Assembly (NCBI RefSeq): GCF_006715225.1
Contig: NZ_VFMU01000001.1
Location: 2,046,001 to 2,110,000 of the forward strand
DNA length: 64,000 nt
DNA from: Arthrobacter sp. SLBN-112
GTDB lineage: Bacteria > Actinomycetota > Actinomycetes > Actinomycetales > Micrococcaceae
Direction: 5' to 3'
Numbering within the stretch: position 1 is the first letter of the stretch; every line of letters starts with the position of its first letter. Below, in pieces: positions 54,017 through 62,325 of this stretch. The notes beneath the pieces are model-generated. The model made no database searches and was not told the origin of the DNA. It worked only from the letters and a program-made list of their open reading frames with translations. The translations under genes were made by a program, and so were the position numbers.

Positions 54017-55302
54017 AGCCGTTCGTCAACAATCTTCTGGGCCGCAGCGGCTGCCTGCTCCGGGCTGGTGCCGGAGATGACGGCCGTGGCGCTGGCCTCC
54101 ACCGCATTTCGGACGTCGAGGTTGTTGAACTGGAAGCGGGCGGCGAGCGCGGTTTTCTTCTGCAGCCAGGGGCTCAGCCGCTTCAGGTCCGGGTTGGTGT
54201 ATTCCACCTTGTCCACGGAAACGTGTTGGGCAGTCTGGTTGGCGTAGTAGCCGGCGTTCTCGGGTTCGGAGAGGAAATCGATCCATGCTGCCGCGGCGGC
54301 CTGGTTCTTGCTGGCCGAGTTGACGCCCAGGATGAAGGTGGCGTTGTAGACGCCCTCGTACTTGCCGTTGCCGTCGGAGGTGGTGTTGGGGAACACCAGG
54401 TCGATGGGGAACTTGGCGCCCAGTCCGCGGACCGCGGCGATGTGGTACGAGCCCGTGGCGAGCATGGCGGCCTTGCCCTGCGAGAACAGGTTCTGGGCCG
54501 GCTCCACCGCGGTTCCGGTGGCGTTGGGCTGCACGAAGGGCTTCAGGTCCTTGTACTGGTTCAGCATCTTGATGAACCAGTCGTCGGTGCACTTGAGCTT
54601 GCCCTGTTCGATCTGGGCGCACATATCGTCCACCGGGGCGTTGTTGGCAATCATGCAGTTGAAGAGCTGGCCGCCGTTGCCCACGTCGCCGCCCGGCCAG
54701 GAGATGGGGATGACTCCGGCGGAGGCGAGCTTTTCACACATCGCCAGGAACGCATCCCAGTTCTTGGGGGCGATTTCCGCTCCGGCCTTGTCGAAGAGGT
54801 CCACGTTGGCCATGGGCATGGGGAACACCACCTGGTATGGCAGGCCCAGCTGGCTGTCGCCGTTCTGGCCGGCTGACAGCAGCCCTTTCTGGTAGTTCTT
54901 CACCGCCTGGCTGTCCTTGAGCTCGGTGTAGATCCCGGCCTCGGTGAAGTTCTTGAACTGTGCGCCGCGGAAGGTGGCAAACGCGTCACCGATGGAGCCG
55001 CCGCGCAGCTTCTGCAGGGCCTGGGCGTTGTAGTCGTTGGAGGTGGAGATGTCCTGGGCCACCTCCACGCCGTCATGCTTTGCAGCGAAGCGCTTGATGA
55101 GTTCGTCGAAGACGGCCTTGTCCTCGCCGCGCCAGTGGGCGAAGGACACCTTGCCGGTTACTGCGCCGGTGGACGGTGCAGCCGGTCCGGAGGCGCCGCC
55201 CGGCGCGGTGGAACCGCCGGGGCCGGCGCACGCCGCCGCCGTGGCGCCGAAGCCCAGGGCTCCGAGAATGGCCATAGCCTGCCTGCGTGAAATCTGACTC
55301 AC
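54013..55302 (-). CDS. ABC substrate-binding lipoprotein, probable sulfoquinovose (glyceride) receptor
   Basis: A 429-residue family 1 binding protein. A signal peptide with twin Arg (SRRQAMAILGALGFGATAAA) ends at a lipobox Cys (AAAC, about residue 25). The mature part has the usual bilobal pattern (FSQGKAAMLATGSYHIAAV). GTG start at 55302 with GAGGAG 6 bases upstream. Embedded between the SFP aldolase gene and permeases, so SQ or its glycerol glycoside is the likely ligand. Confidence 0.9.
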   Translation of the reverse strand: MSQISRRQAMAILGALGFGATAAACAGPGGSTAPGGASGPAAPSTGAVTGKVSFAHWRGEDKAVFDELIKRFAAKHDGVEVAQDISTSNDYNAQALQKLRGGSIGDAFATFRGAQFKNFTEAGIYTELKDSQAVKNYQKGLLSAGQNGDSQLGLPYQVVFPMPMANVDLFDKAGAEIAPKNWDAFLAMCEKLASAGVIPISWPGGDVGNGGQLFNCMIANNAPVDDMCAQIEQGKLKCTDDWFIKMLNQYKDLKPFVQPNATGTAVEPAQNLFSQGKAAMLATGSYHIAAVRGLGAKFPIDLVFPNTTSDGNGKYEGVYNATFILGVNSASKNQAAAAAWIDFLSEPENAGYYANQTAQHVSVDKVEYTNPDLKRLSPWLQKKTALAARFQFNNLDVRNAVEASATAVISGTSPEQAAAAAQKIVDERL

Positions 55303-55393
55303 AATAATCTCCTCGTTGAGTGTTTGCTGTGCCTTGTGTGCTGCTGCGGAAACGGGTTGCCCCGGGAAGGACGCTCTGGAGCTTGTACCGCGC

Positions 55394-56278
55394 CTAAGCG
55401 CTGGTTTTCTGGGCCGAGACCACGTCGTCCACCACGGCGCAGAGGCGCTGCAGCCGGCGGACGGCATCGGTGGACAGGGATTCGACGACGTCGGGGGCAC
55501 CGATGCAGGACGCCCAGACGGCGCGTCCGGAGAGGAAGCCGCTGGCGCCTTCCAGGCAGGCCCACCGGACGGCGTCGGGGAAGACGTCCTCCGGAACCCC
55601 GGACGAGAGGACCACCCAGGGGCCGTCGATGGCTTTGGTCAGTTCTGCGCAGGCGGCGCGGACCTGTTCCTCGGGCGCTTGGCCCTTGAAGGGGACCTCG
55701 GCCTTGTAGAGGTCGGCGCCAAGGCTGCCCAGCTCCTTGGCGGCGGCCAGGATGCCGGCGTTCCAGTCGAAGTCACCGTCGGCGAGGGGCTTGCGGGAGA
55801 CGGGTTCGATGATGCTGATCAGCCCCGCGGACCGGCAGCTGTCCACGAATTCGCGGACCATGGCCACCCGGCCCTCGGCGGGCTCGTCCGGGCGGTAGAG
55901 CACCAGCAGCTTGAGGGCCTTTACGCCCAGGGCCTTGTACTTGTGCGGGTCCACCAGCCGGTCGATGGTCACCTCGCCCACCAGTTCGCCGTGCGCGGAT
56001 TCGAAGTGGTCCGCGGAGGCGATGAGCCCGCAGCTGGAATCCACCACACCGGCGTCGATGGCTTGGTCCAGCGCGAACTGGCGGTCGATGAGGATTCCGG
56101 AGGCGTAGGGCGTGAGGATCCTGGCCGCTTCGAGCTTGAAGTCGCGCAGGTCATCGTCGGTGACGGGCTGGTCGGTGTGCTCCGCGAACATGTTCCGCAT
56201 GGCTTCGCGCTGGTCAACGGCAAGCATCGCGAAGGCGCCTGACGGGCGCTGCAGGGGGGAAAGGTCTGTGTGGCTCAT
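55394..56278 (-). CDS. yihT: 6-deoxy-6-sulfofructose-1-phosphate aldolase (YihT-like)
   Basis: A 294-residue class I aldolase closely following E. coli YihT: SGAFAMLAVDQREAMRNMF, TDFKL-type DFKLEAARILTPYAS, GVKALKLLVLYRPDE, SIIEPVSR, and VVLSSGVPEDVFPDAVR. The Schiff-base Lys is K192 in GADLYKAEVP. It splits 6-deoxy-6-sulfofructose-1-phosphate to dihydroxyacetone phosphate and 3-sulfolactaldehyde. The related tagatose-bisphosphate aldolases are the alternative; the company of SF kinase and YihS-type isomerase argues for the sulfosugar. Confidence 0.9.
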   Translation of the reverse strand: MSHTDLSPLQRPSGAFAMLAVDQREAMRNMFAEHTDQPVTDDDLRDFKLEAARILTPYASGILIDRQFALDQAIDAGVVDSSCGLIASADHFESAHGELVGEVTIDRLVDPHKYKALGVKALKLLVLYRPDEPAEGRVAMVREFVDSCRSAGLISIIEPVSRKPLADGDFDWNAGILAAAKELGSLGADLYKAEVPFKGQAPEEQVRAACAELTKAIDGPWVVLSSGVPEDVFPDAVRWACLEGASGFLSGRAVWASCIGAPDVVESLSTDAVRRLQRLCAVVDDVVSAQKTSA

Positions 56279-56296
56279 GGGCTGCTTCTTTCAGTA

Positions 56297-57199
56297 TCAG
56301 TTCGAGGCTGGGACAAGATTGATGGTCTGGCGCGGGATGGCCGAGCGGCCGTCCAGTCCGCCGCAGGACGCCGAAGCGGTGCGGCCCGCGAATGCGGCGG
56401 CTTCCACGAGCGGAAGCCCGGCGGCCACGGCGGCGAGGAGGGCGCCGTGGTACACGTCGCCCGCACCGAGGGTGGACACGATGGTGGCGGGGGTGGCCGG
56501 GACGTGCACGGGTTCGCCGCCGCGTTCCAAAACCCAGGCACCTTCGGAGCCGGCGGTGGCGACGACGGCGGAGGCGCCGTCGTCGAGTGCTTTCCGCAGG
56601 AGCACCTCCGGTGGGAGGTCGGCTCCATACTCTGCGTTGAGCCTTTCGATCGTGGGGACATAGAGCGCGACGCCGCGTGGGCTGAAGGCATGAATGGGAT
56701 TGCCGGCGTCGACGCTGATGCTGAGGCCGGCAGGACGGCCGGGGGCGCTGGCCACGGCGTTCCAGCCCAGGTGGTCTGTGTGGACCCAGGCCGCGGATTG
56801 CAGCAGTTCAGAGAAGCGGCTGTTTCCGGGGAAGCTGACGGGCGGGACCGGGCGGGTGACAATCGCCCGGCTTTCGGTGGCACTGCTGACCACGATGACG
56901 CTGGCACCGGTTTTGACACCCGCGTCCCTGATCACCGCGGAGGTGTCCACACCTTCCGCCTCGAGTCCGGCAATGATGCGGTCACCTTCTTCATCGTTGC
57001 CGAGGACACCGGCGAAAGCGGTGTTTGCGCCCGCCCGGGCTGCAGCGACGGCCGCCGTCGCCGCAGGGCCCCCACCCGCCGTCGCAAAGTCCGTGGCAAT
57101 CGTGCGGCTGTCCGCCGCAGGATAATCCTGCACCAGGGCAATGGAGTCAAGAGTGGCGCAACCTACGAAGAGCAGGGTTCCAGTTGACGGTTGGGGCAC
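56297..57199 (-). CDS. yihV: 6-deoxy-6-sulfofructose kinase (YihV-like), PfkB family
   Basis: A 300-residue ribokinase-family protein, near the length of YihV. AGGGPAATAAVAAARAGA matches the YihV substrate region, and TLGAGDVYHGALLAAVA is the catalytic PfkB signature with the Asp base. It phosphorylates 6-deoxy-6-sulfofructose at C1 using ATP. The start was set at GTG 57199, with GAGG 6 bases upstream; a GTG at 57244 would leave almost no leader after the promoter. First gene of the nine-gene operon; it is followed by the aldolase after 18 bases. Confidence 0.88.
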   Translation of the reverse strand: MPQPSTGTLLFVGCATLDSIALVQDYPAADSRTIATDFATAGGGPAATAAVAAARAGANTAFAGVLGNDEEGDRIIAGLEAEGVDTSAVIRDAGVKTGASVIVVSSATESRAIVTRPVPPVSFPGNSRFSELLQSAAWVHTDHLGWNAVASAPGRPAGLSISVDAGNPIHAFSPRGVALYVPTIERLNAEYGADLPPEVLLRKALDDGASAVVATAGSEGAWVLERGGEPVHVPATPATIVSTLGAGDVYHGALLAAVAAGLPLVEAAAFAGRTASASCGGLDGRSAIPRQTINLVPASN

Positions 57200-57235
57200 G
57201 TTCCACCTCGTTGTAGTTCCGGCTGGTACTGAAGA

Positions 57236-57264
57236 AATATACACATATCATGTTGGAAAAACAA
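57236..57264 (-). promoter_or_regulatory. promoter of the nine-gene sulfoquinovose operon
   Basis: Minus-strand TTGTTT (57259-57264), 17-base spacer, TATATT (57236-57241). The -35 lies within the operator 57251-57266. Confidence 0.65.
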
Positions 57265-57266
57265 CA
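57251..57266. promoter_or_regulatory. DeoR-family operator candidate 1
   Basis: TGTTG-GAAAAA-CAACA, a perfect 5+6+5 palindrome between the divergent SF kinase and sqgA-like genes. The same architecture recurs at 58490, upstream of the DeoR gene. Confidence 0.8.
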
Positions 57267-57273
57267 CTTTCTG

Positions 57274-57297
57274 TATAGTTGTGTTTGGGATGCAACG
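57274..57297 (+). promoter_or_regulatory. -10 element and degenerate third operator for the rightward operon
   Basis: TATAGT (57274-57279) is a good -10 for the Gfo/Idh gene; its -35 region overlaps operator 1. TGTTT-GGGATG-CAACG (57282-57297) matches the operator with two changes and would cover the transcription start. Confidence 0.5.
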
Positions 57298-57337
57298 CCC
57301 ACGTCCCGCCCCTCAACGTAGAGAAACGGAGCAGCTC

Positions 57338-58480
57338 ATGTCATTGCCTACTGCGGAACCGGTCCAGACCATCAGGTACGGCCTCATCGGGGCCGGACAC
57401 ATGGCCCGCGAACACGTCCGGAACCTTGCCCTGATCCCGGGAAGCCGCATCACCGCAGTCTCGGATCCCACGCCGGCATCGCTCGAAGAGACGGTGAAGG
57501 AGATCGGCTATGAGGCGCAGACCTTCCCTTCCCACCAGGAACTGCTGGCCTCAGGCCTGGTGGACGCACTGCTCATCGCAAGCCCGAACGACACGCACCT
57601 GGGCATTTTGAAGGACATCTTCGCCAGCGGAACCAACCTGCCTGTACTCGTGGAGAAACCCGTATGCACCAGTGCAGCCCAGGCAGACGAACTGGAAGTA
57701 CTCGCAGCGGGCTATTCCGCGCCGGTGTGGGTGGCCATGGAGTACCGTTACATGCCGCCGGTCCAGGAAGTCATTCAGGCGGCGCACGGCGGCAGACTTG
57801 GCAACATCTACATGCTCTCCATCGTGGAACACCGCTTCCCGTTCCTGCACAAGGTGGACGCCTGGAACCGCTTTGCGGAACGGACCGGCGGCACATTGGT
57901 TGAAAAGTGCTGCCACTTCTTCGACCTTATGCGGCTAATCCTCCAGGACGAGCCGGTACGGGTCTACGCCAGCGGCGGCCACGATGTGAACCATATGGAC
58001 GAGGTCTACGAAGGCCGGGTTTCGGACATGGTGGACAACGCTTACGTGATCGTCGACTTCAAGGGCGGGCGCAGGGCCATGCTGGAGCTGTCCATGTTTG
58101 CTGAAGGATCCAAGTTCCAGGAACGGATCTCCGTCGTGGGCGACACTGCCAAGATTGAAACCCTCATCCCGGTAGCCGCCAACCACTGGATTCCCGGTGA
58201 CGAGGCCGAAGCCACTGTTGAATTCAGCCCACGTTCTCCCCTTGGCCCGGAAAAGCATGAGGTTCCGGTGGATGAGGCCGTCCTGGCCGCCGGTGCGCAC
58301 CACGGCTCCACCTACTACGAGCACTTGGGCTTCCGGAAGGCCATCCTGGGGGAAGGCCCGGTGGAGGTCACCATTGCAGATGGACTGCAGTCCGTGCGGA
58401 TGGGCCTGGCTGCCGAACGTTCTATTACGGAGGGCCGTCCCATTGAGCTTGGTAATACCGCCGTCGGGGTAGGTTCGTAA
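57338..58480 (+). CDS. sqgA: Gfo/Idh/MocA oxidoreductase, probable NAD-dependent sulfoquinovosidase (SqgA-like)
   Basis: A 380-residue protein with an N-terminal Rossmann domain ([17 protein letters not shown] at residue 12 on; [10 protein letters not shown]) and a C-terminal alpha/beta domain with [16 protein letters not shown]. Gfo/Idh proteins of the SqgA type (family GH188) release sulfoquinovose from its glycosides by a transient NAD-dependent oxidation. No GH31 sulfoquinovosidase is in the cluster, so the place for this enzyme is vacant. The specific assignment rests on context; a different sugar dehydrogenase is possible. Start at 57338 follows GAGAAACGGAG; it is divergent from the SF kinase across operator 1. 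Confidence 0.75.
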   Translation: MSLPTAEPVQTIRYGLIGAGHMAREHVRNLALIPGSRITAVSDPTPASLEETVKEIGYEAQTFPSHQELLASGLVDALLIASPNDTHLGILKDIFASGTNLPVLVEKPVCTSAAQADELEVLAAGYSAPVWVAMEYRYMPPVQEVIQAAHGGRLGNIYMLSIVEHRFPFLHKVDAWNRFAERTGGTLVEKCCHFFDLMRLILQDEPVRVYASGGHDVNHMDEVYEGRVSDMVDNAYVIVDFKGGRRAMLELSMFAEGSKFQERISVVGDTAKIETLIPVAANHWIPGDEAEATVEFSPRSPLGPEKHEVPVDEAVLAAGAHHGSTYYEHLGFRKAILGEGPVEVTIADGLQSVRMGLAAERSITEGRPIELGNTAVGVGS

Positions 58481-58489
58481 GAAGTTACG

Positions 58490-58505
58490 TGTTGGAATTG
58501 CAACA
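58490..58505. promoter_or_regulatory. DeoR-family operator candidate 2
   Basis: TGTTG-GAATTG-CAACA, same half-sites and spacing as 57251-57266, 45 bases before the DeoR start. Suggests autoregulation. Confidence 0.8.
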
Positions 58506-58550
58506 TCCCGCCAGGCTCCTGCCCGGCGCATTGGGGAGGGAGAACGGCCG

Positions 58551-59336
58551 ATGAGCACCGCATATGAAGAGGCGCCGCTGACACCCCGCCAGCGCACCAT
58601 CCTGGATGAACTGGGTCGCAGGGGGTTCATTTCCACCAATGACCTGGCGGAGACGTTTGCCGTTTCCGACATGACCGTGCGGCGGGACACCCGCGTCTTG
58701 TCCAAGCGTGGGCTGGCGCGGGTGGTCCACGGTGGCGTCAGCGCGGTGGACGGGCATGGCCAGAACGCAAACTTCGCGGCGCGCGTCCGCGAGGACTCGG
58801 ACGCGAAGCTCCGGGTGGCCCGCGCCTGCCTATCGCTGGTCGGTGAGCGGGATGCCATCATCCTCGATGCCGGTACCACCACCTACCAGATCGCGCAGGA
58901 ACTGCCCACGTCCTTCACCGGGACCATCATCACGCACTCAGCGCCCGCCATCCAGCGCTGCCTGCAGCTGACGGCGGCACGCACCATCTGCCTGGGCGGG
59001 GAGCTGCTGCTGGACAGCCAGGCGTTCAATGGCCCCATGACAATCAGCGCTGCCGCCGGGCTGCGTGCCAAGACAGCCTTCATCGGAGTCAGCGGCATCC
59101 ATGACGAGGCCTTCTACATTGAGCGCGACGTGGAGCGCGCCACTAAGATCGCCCTTATGAATGCAGCGGAACAGGTCGTGGTGGTGGCAACGCACCAGAA
59201 GATGCTGCGCTATGCGCTGGCACGGTTGGCGGCTTTCGACGCGGTGGACATCCTGGTGACGGATGTGCCGCCGCCGAGGGAAATCGAGAATGCCTTGAGT
59301 GCCGCCAACGTCAAGCTGATGGTGGCGGCCGCATGA
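58551..59336 (+). CDS. DeoR-family regulator of the sulfoquinovose cluster
   Basis: A 261-residue protein. N-terminal HTH (TPRQRTILDELGRRGFISTNDLAETFAVSDMTVRRDTRVL, seen in parts) and C-terminal DeoR sensor domain (ILDAGTTTYQIAQELP; AFIGVSGIHDEAFYI) similar to YihW/CsqR, the sulfoquinovose regulator of E. coli. The effector is likely SQ or a phosphorylated intermediate. GGGAGGGAGA precedes the ATG. Its stop overlaps the next start by ATGA. Confidence 0.88.
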   Translation: MSTAYEEAPLTPRQRTILDELGRRGFISTNDLAETFAVSDMTVRRDTRVLSKRGLARVVHGGVSAVDGHGQNANFAARVREDSDAKLRVARACLSLVGERDAIILDAGTTTYQIAQELPTSFTGTIITHSAPAIQRCLQLTAARTICLGGELLLDSQAFNGPMTISAAAGLRAKTAFIGVSGIHDEAFYIERDVERATKIALMNAAEQVVVVATHQKMLRYALARLAAFDAVDILVTDVPPPREIENALSAANVKLMVAAA

Positions 59337-60250
59337 CCGCCCGCCTGCGCGTCTGCCTGCCCGCCCAAGACCTGCTGGACGCACTGGCGCCGATGGACGG
59401 CGTCGACTTTGTCCTCTGGGACCTGACCGGGCCGGCGCCGGAAGGCCGGCTGGACCTGCTGGTCCCCGGGTACATGGGGAAACCGACGGCGCTCGCCGCG
59501 CTGGAGGGAGTCGACGTCGGGCTGGTGCAGAGCCAGTCCATCGGGTACGACGGCGTCGCCTCGGTGTTGCCGCAAGGGGTCACCTTCGCCAACGCGGCGG
59601 GAGTCCATGAGACGTCGACGGCGGAACTCGCCGTGGGCATGATGATTGCCGCCCAGCGTGGCATTCCGGACTTTGTCCGGAACCAGGAAACCGGTGCATG
59701 GGACAACAGCCAGCGGCCCAGCCTGGCCGACCGGCGCGTGCTGTTGGTGGGTTACGGCGGAGTGGGCAAGGCCATCGAGGCCCGGCTCCTGCCGTTCGAA
59801 ACCGAGGTCACCCGGATGGCCAGCCGCGCCCGGGACGATGAGCGCGGCACCATCCTCGGGATTGATTCGCTCTACGAGCAGCTGCCGCTGCACGAGATCG
59901 TGGTGGTCAGCGTCCCCCTAAGCGAAGACACCCAGCAGTTGGTGGACGCGAAGTTCCTGGCTGCCATGCCGGACGGCGCCCTGCTGGTCAACGTGGCCCG
60001 CGGTCCGGTGGCGGACACCGGCGCGTTGCTGGCCGAAACCTCCAGCGGACGCCTCCGGGCCGCGCTGGACGTCACCGATCCGGAACCGCTGCCCGCTGAC
60101 CACCCCTTGTGGACCACCCCCGGCGTGCTCATCACCCCGCACGTGGGCGGTGCCAGCTCGGCCATGTTCCCCAGGATGGTCCGGCTGCTTCGGAAGCAGA
60201 TCGGCCTGCTGCTGGAGGGCAAGGACCCGGTGAACGTGGTCCTTCCTTAA
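59333..60250 (+). CDS. D-2-hydroxyacid dehydrogenase family protein
   Basis: A 305-residue NAD-dependent dehydrogenase. The Rossmann loop is VLLVGYGGVGKAIEARLLPF; the catalytic Arg lies in NVARGPVADTGAL, Glu in DVTDPEPLPADHPLW, and His in ITPHVGGASS. The substrate is unknown: typical choices are D-lactate, glyoxylate or phosphoglycerate. It is translationally coupled to the DeoR gene, so a link to sulfolactate metabolism is conceivable, but the gene may equally be independent. Confidence 0.87.
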   Translation: MTARLRVCLPAQDLLDALAPMDGVDFVLWDLTGPAPEGRLDLLVPGYMGKPTALAALEGVDVGLVQSQSIGYDGVASVLPQGVTFANAAGVHETSTAELAVGMMIAAQRGIPDFVRNQETGAWDNSQRPSLADRRVLLVGYGGVGKAIEARLLPFETEVTRMASRARDDERGTILGIDSLYEQLPLHEIVVVSVPLSEDTQQLVDAKFLAAMPDGALLVNVARGPVADTGALLAETSSGRLRAALDVTDPEPLPADHPLWTTPGVLITPHVGGASSAMFPRMVRLLRKQIGLLLEGKDPVNVVLP

Positions 60251-60269
60251 CGGCTGCGGCTCCGGCCCC

Positions 60270-60275
60270 TATGCT
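60270..60275 (+). promoter_or_regulatory. candidate -10 element of a leaderless transcript
   Basis: TATGCT ends 6 bases before the ATG at 60282. Confidence 0.5.
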
Positions 60276-60281
60276 TGGCCC

Positions 60282-60749
60282 ATGTCCACCTTTGAAGTCC
60301 GCCGCAGTACGGTCATCCCTGCCGCCGCCGAGGAAATCTTTCCGCTGGTCAACAACTTCCACGAGTGGACCGCATGGTCCCCGTGGGAGACCATCGACCC
60401 AGGCATGAGCCGCCGCTACTTCGGCAGTGAGTCCGGCGCGGGGGCCGGGTACGAATGGAGCGGCAACCGCAAGGCGGGCAGCGGCACCATGGAGATCGAG
60501 GAGTCCATACCTTCAAGCCTGGTCCGCATCCGGCTTCAGTTCACCAGGCCCTTCAAGGCACTGAACCCCACCACGTTCAGCTTCACCCCTGTCCAGGGCA
60601 GCACGGAGGTGACTTGGCGGATGACCGGGGAGAACAAGGGCCTGGCCAGGGTGTTCGCGCTGTTCATGAACATGGACAAGATGGTGGGTGGCGACTTCGA
60701 GCGGGGACTCGCAGCGTTGGCTTCCACCGTTGCGGCACGGAAGAGCTGA
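60282..60749 (+). CDS. SRPBCC-family (polyketide cyclase/START-like) protein
   Basis: A 155-residue single-domain protein. VRRSTVIPAAAEEIFPLVNNFHEW and TAWSPWETIDPGM are typical of the polyketide cyclase 2/SRPBCC group, which bind hydrophobic ligands. Function unknown. ATG at 60282 with TATGCT 6 bases upstream and no RBS. Confidence 0.88.
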   Translation: MSTFEVRRSTVIPAAAEEIFPLVNNFHEWTAWSPWETIDPGMSRRYFGSESGAGAGYEWSGNRKAGSGTMEIEESIPSSLVRIRLQFTRPFKALNPTTFSFTPVQGSTEVTWRMTGENKGLARVFALFMNMDKMVGGDFERGLAALASTVAARKS

Positions 60750-60758
60750 GGCGTCCAG

Positions 60759-61103
60759 GTGGGCGCTGTGGACCAGGCGCTGGCCCAGGTTGAGGAACCG
60801 GACCGCAGCTGCCTGCAGCACGTGGTGGAGCTTGCGCGGTCCCTGGCTCCCGGCGCCACGGAGGGCATGAGCTACGGCATGCCCGCCCTCAAGCTCGACG
60901 GCAAACCACTGCTGGCCGCCATAGCTACGGCAAAGCACCTCTCGATCTTTCCGTTCTCCTCCGCCGTGGTGGAGGCGGTGGCGGACAGGCTCGAGGGGTA
61001 CTCGCTGTCCAAGGGAACCATCCGCTTCACCGCGGACCACCCCGTGCCCGACGACGTGCTGGCGGACCTCATCCGGCGGCGGATCGCCGAAATCCGGAAG
61101 TAG
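60759..61103 (+). CDS. DUF1801 (YdhG/YjbR-like) domain protein
   Basis: A 114-residue protein with the pattern LAPGATEGMSYGMPALKLDGKPLLAAIA and HLSIFPFSSAVVEAV (each typical of the YdhG-like DUF1801 family, related to iron-chaperone CyaY-fold proteins). GTG start, 9 bases past the previous stop, so probably co-transcribed with it. Function unknown. Confidence 0.85.
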   Translation: MGAVDQALAQVEEPDRSCLQHVVELARSLAPGATEGMSYGMPALKLDGKPLLAAIATAKHLSIFPFSSAVVEAVADRLEGYSLSKGTIRFTADHPVPDDVLADLIRRRIAEIRK

Positions 61104-61206
61104 GCCGCAATACGACGGCGGCACGCACCAGGCGGGTGCGGGTCCCGTCTGCAGCGGAGTGCTGCAGGCAGGACCTATGGTCCTTCCCGCGCGGTGCCCG
61201 CGTGCC

Positions 61207-61212
61207 TAGCCT
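61207..61212 (+). promoter_or_regulatory. candidate -10 element of a leaderless transcript
   Basis: TAGCCT ends 6 bases before the ATG at 61219. Confidence 0.5.
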
Positions 61213-61218
61213 GTTGCC

Positions 61219-61542
61219 ATGGCTGACACTCTCGCGTCCCTTGCAGACTCCTTCAAGAACATGGGCGTTGCCCGCGCATACGGCCCGCCCGTGAACCTGG
61301 GCGGGGAGGAAATAGTGCCTGTGGCGCTGGTGTCCTTCGGCTTCGGTGGCGGTACGGAGTCGGACCAGGGCGCATCAGGTGGAGGGGGCGGCGGCTTTGT
61401 TGTGCCGCTGGGGGTGTACCGGACGGTTAATGGCCACGCGGTTTTCCGCCCCAACACCATCGCCACGCTGGTGTGCCTCGTCCCCTTGGTCTCTGTCGCC
61501 GGCGCGGCGATGCGCAAAGCGGTGCGGGCGGCCCGGAAATAG
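61219..61542 (+). CDS. GerW/YtfJ-like small protein
   Basis: A 107-residue protein. GEEIVPVALVSFGFGGG followed by a Gly-rich stretch and GFVVPLGVYRTVNG is the pattern of the GerW (YtfJ) family, known from spore formers but widespread in non-sporulating actinobacteria. The C-terminus is hydrophobic (IATLVCLVPLVSVAGAA). Function unknown. TAGCCT lies 6 bases before the ATG, no RBS. Confidence 0.75.
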   Translation: MADTLASLADSFKNMGVARAYGPPVNLGGEEIVPVALVSFGFGGGTESDQGASGGGGGGFVVPLGVYRTVNGHAVFRPNTIATLVCLVPLVSVAGAAMRKAVRAARK

Positions 61543-61783
61543 GGCGCCGGCAGGTGCCCGTCAACGTTCAAATTTTCCCCTATTTCGCGCCGGCGCATTC
61601 GGTTCCATAATGGCCTCGTAAGACTTCGGGAACCTCCCGCCGCTGTCCTGTGCCACGGCGGAAGCAGGGGTTCCAGGCGGCCGCCCCGGCAATCGGCGGG
61701 AAGGACGGCCACGAGGCCCGGCAGGGCGCAGCCGGACTGTTTCAGGGGGAGAGCAACGCCATTAATGCACAAGGAGAGCCGTC

Positions 61784-62173
61784 ATGCTCAAGGATCTGCA
61801 AGTCATGCCCGTACTGCCCGCAAAGGACATTGACAGGGCAAGGGAGTTCTACCGCGACAAGCTGGGCCTCGAACCCAGCCAGACCATTGATAACGACAAC
61901 CTGGTTTACCAGTGCGGCAACGGTACCGGGTTCCTTCTCTACCGGACGGACAATGCCGGTTCGGCGAAGAACACGCAGATGGGCTGGGGAGCCGAAGACG
62001 TGGAACGGGAAGTGGAAGAGCTGCGGAGCCGCGGCGTCGTCTTTGAGGAGTACGACATGCCGGGGCTCAAAACCGAGAACGGCATCGCGACGATGGAAGG
62101 CATGGGGAAGGGTGCGTGGTTCCTCGACAGCGAGGGCAACATCCTGAACATTTCCTCCATCCCCGTCACGTAG
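61784..62173 (+). CDS. VOC-family (glyoxalase/bleomycin resistance-like) protein
   Basis: A 129-residue protein with the paired beta-alpha-beta-beta-beta pattern of VOC proteins: VMPVLPAKDIDRAREFYRDKLGL at the N-terminus, KGAWFLDSEGNILNI at the C-terminus. The metal ligands are only partly conserved, so an enzymatic role is uncertain. AAGGAGAG precedes the ATG. Confidence 0.9.
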   Translation: MLKDLQVMPVLPAKDIDRAREFYRDKLGLEPSQTIDNDNLVYQCGNGTGFLLYRTDNAGSAKNTQMGWGAEDVEREVEELRSRGVVFEEYDMPGLKTENGIATMEGMGKGAWFLDSEGNILNISSIPVT

Positions 62174-62226
62174 CCAACCACCGCCAACAGGCGCATACTC
62201 GAACACCTGGCAGCACAGCCAGAAGG

Positions 62227-62299
62227 ACGACGCCGGCACTTGCCGCCTAAAGCACCCGCACCCGGGTGCCTGGCAGCGGCAGGCCGGCGCCGCCGTCGT
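62227..62299. repeat. GC-rich imperfect inverted repeat
   Basis: ACGACGCCGGC (62227-62237) pairs with GCCGGC...GTCGT (62283-62299, with a 6-base bulge); inner stretches also pair. It may end the VOC transcript. Its arm resembles the arms split by the IS30 element at 2544 and 4258. Confidence 0.4.
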
Positions 62300-62325
62300 A
62301 AGCGGCCTTACAGGAAGGCACGAGC

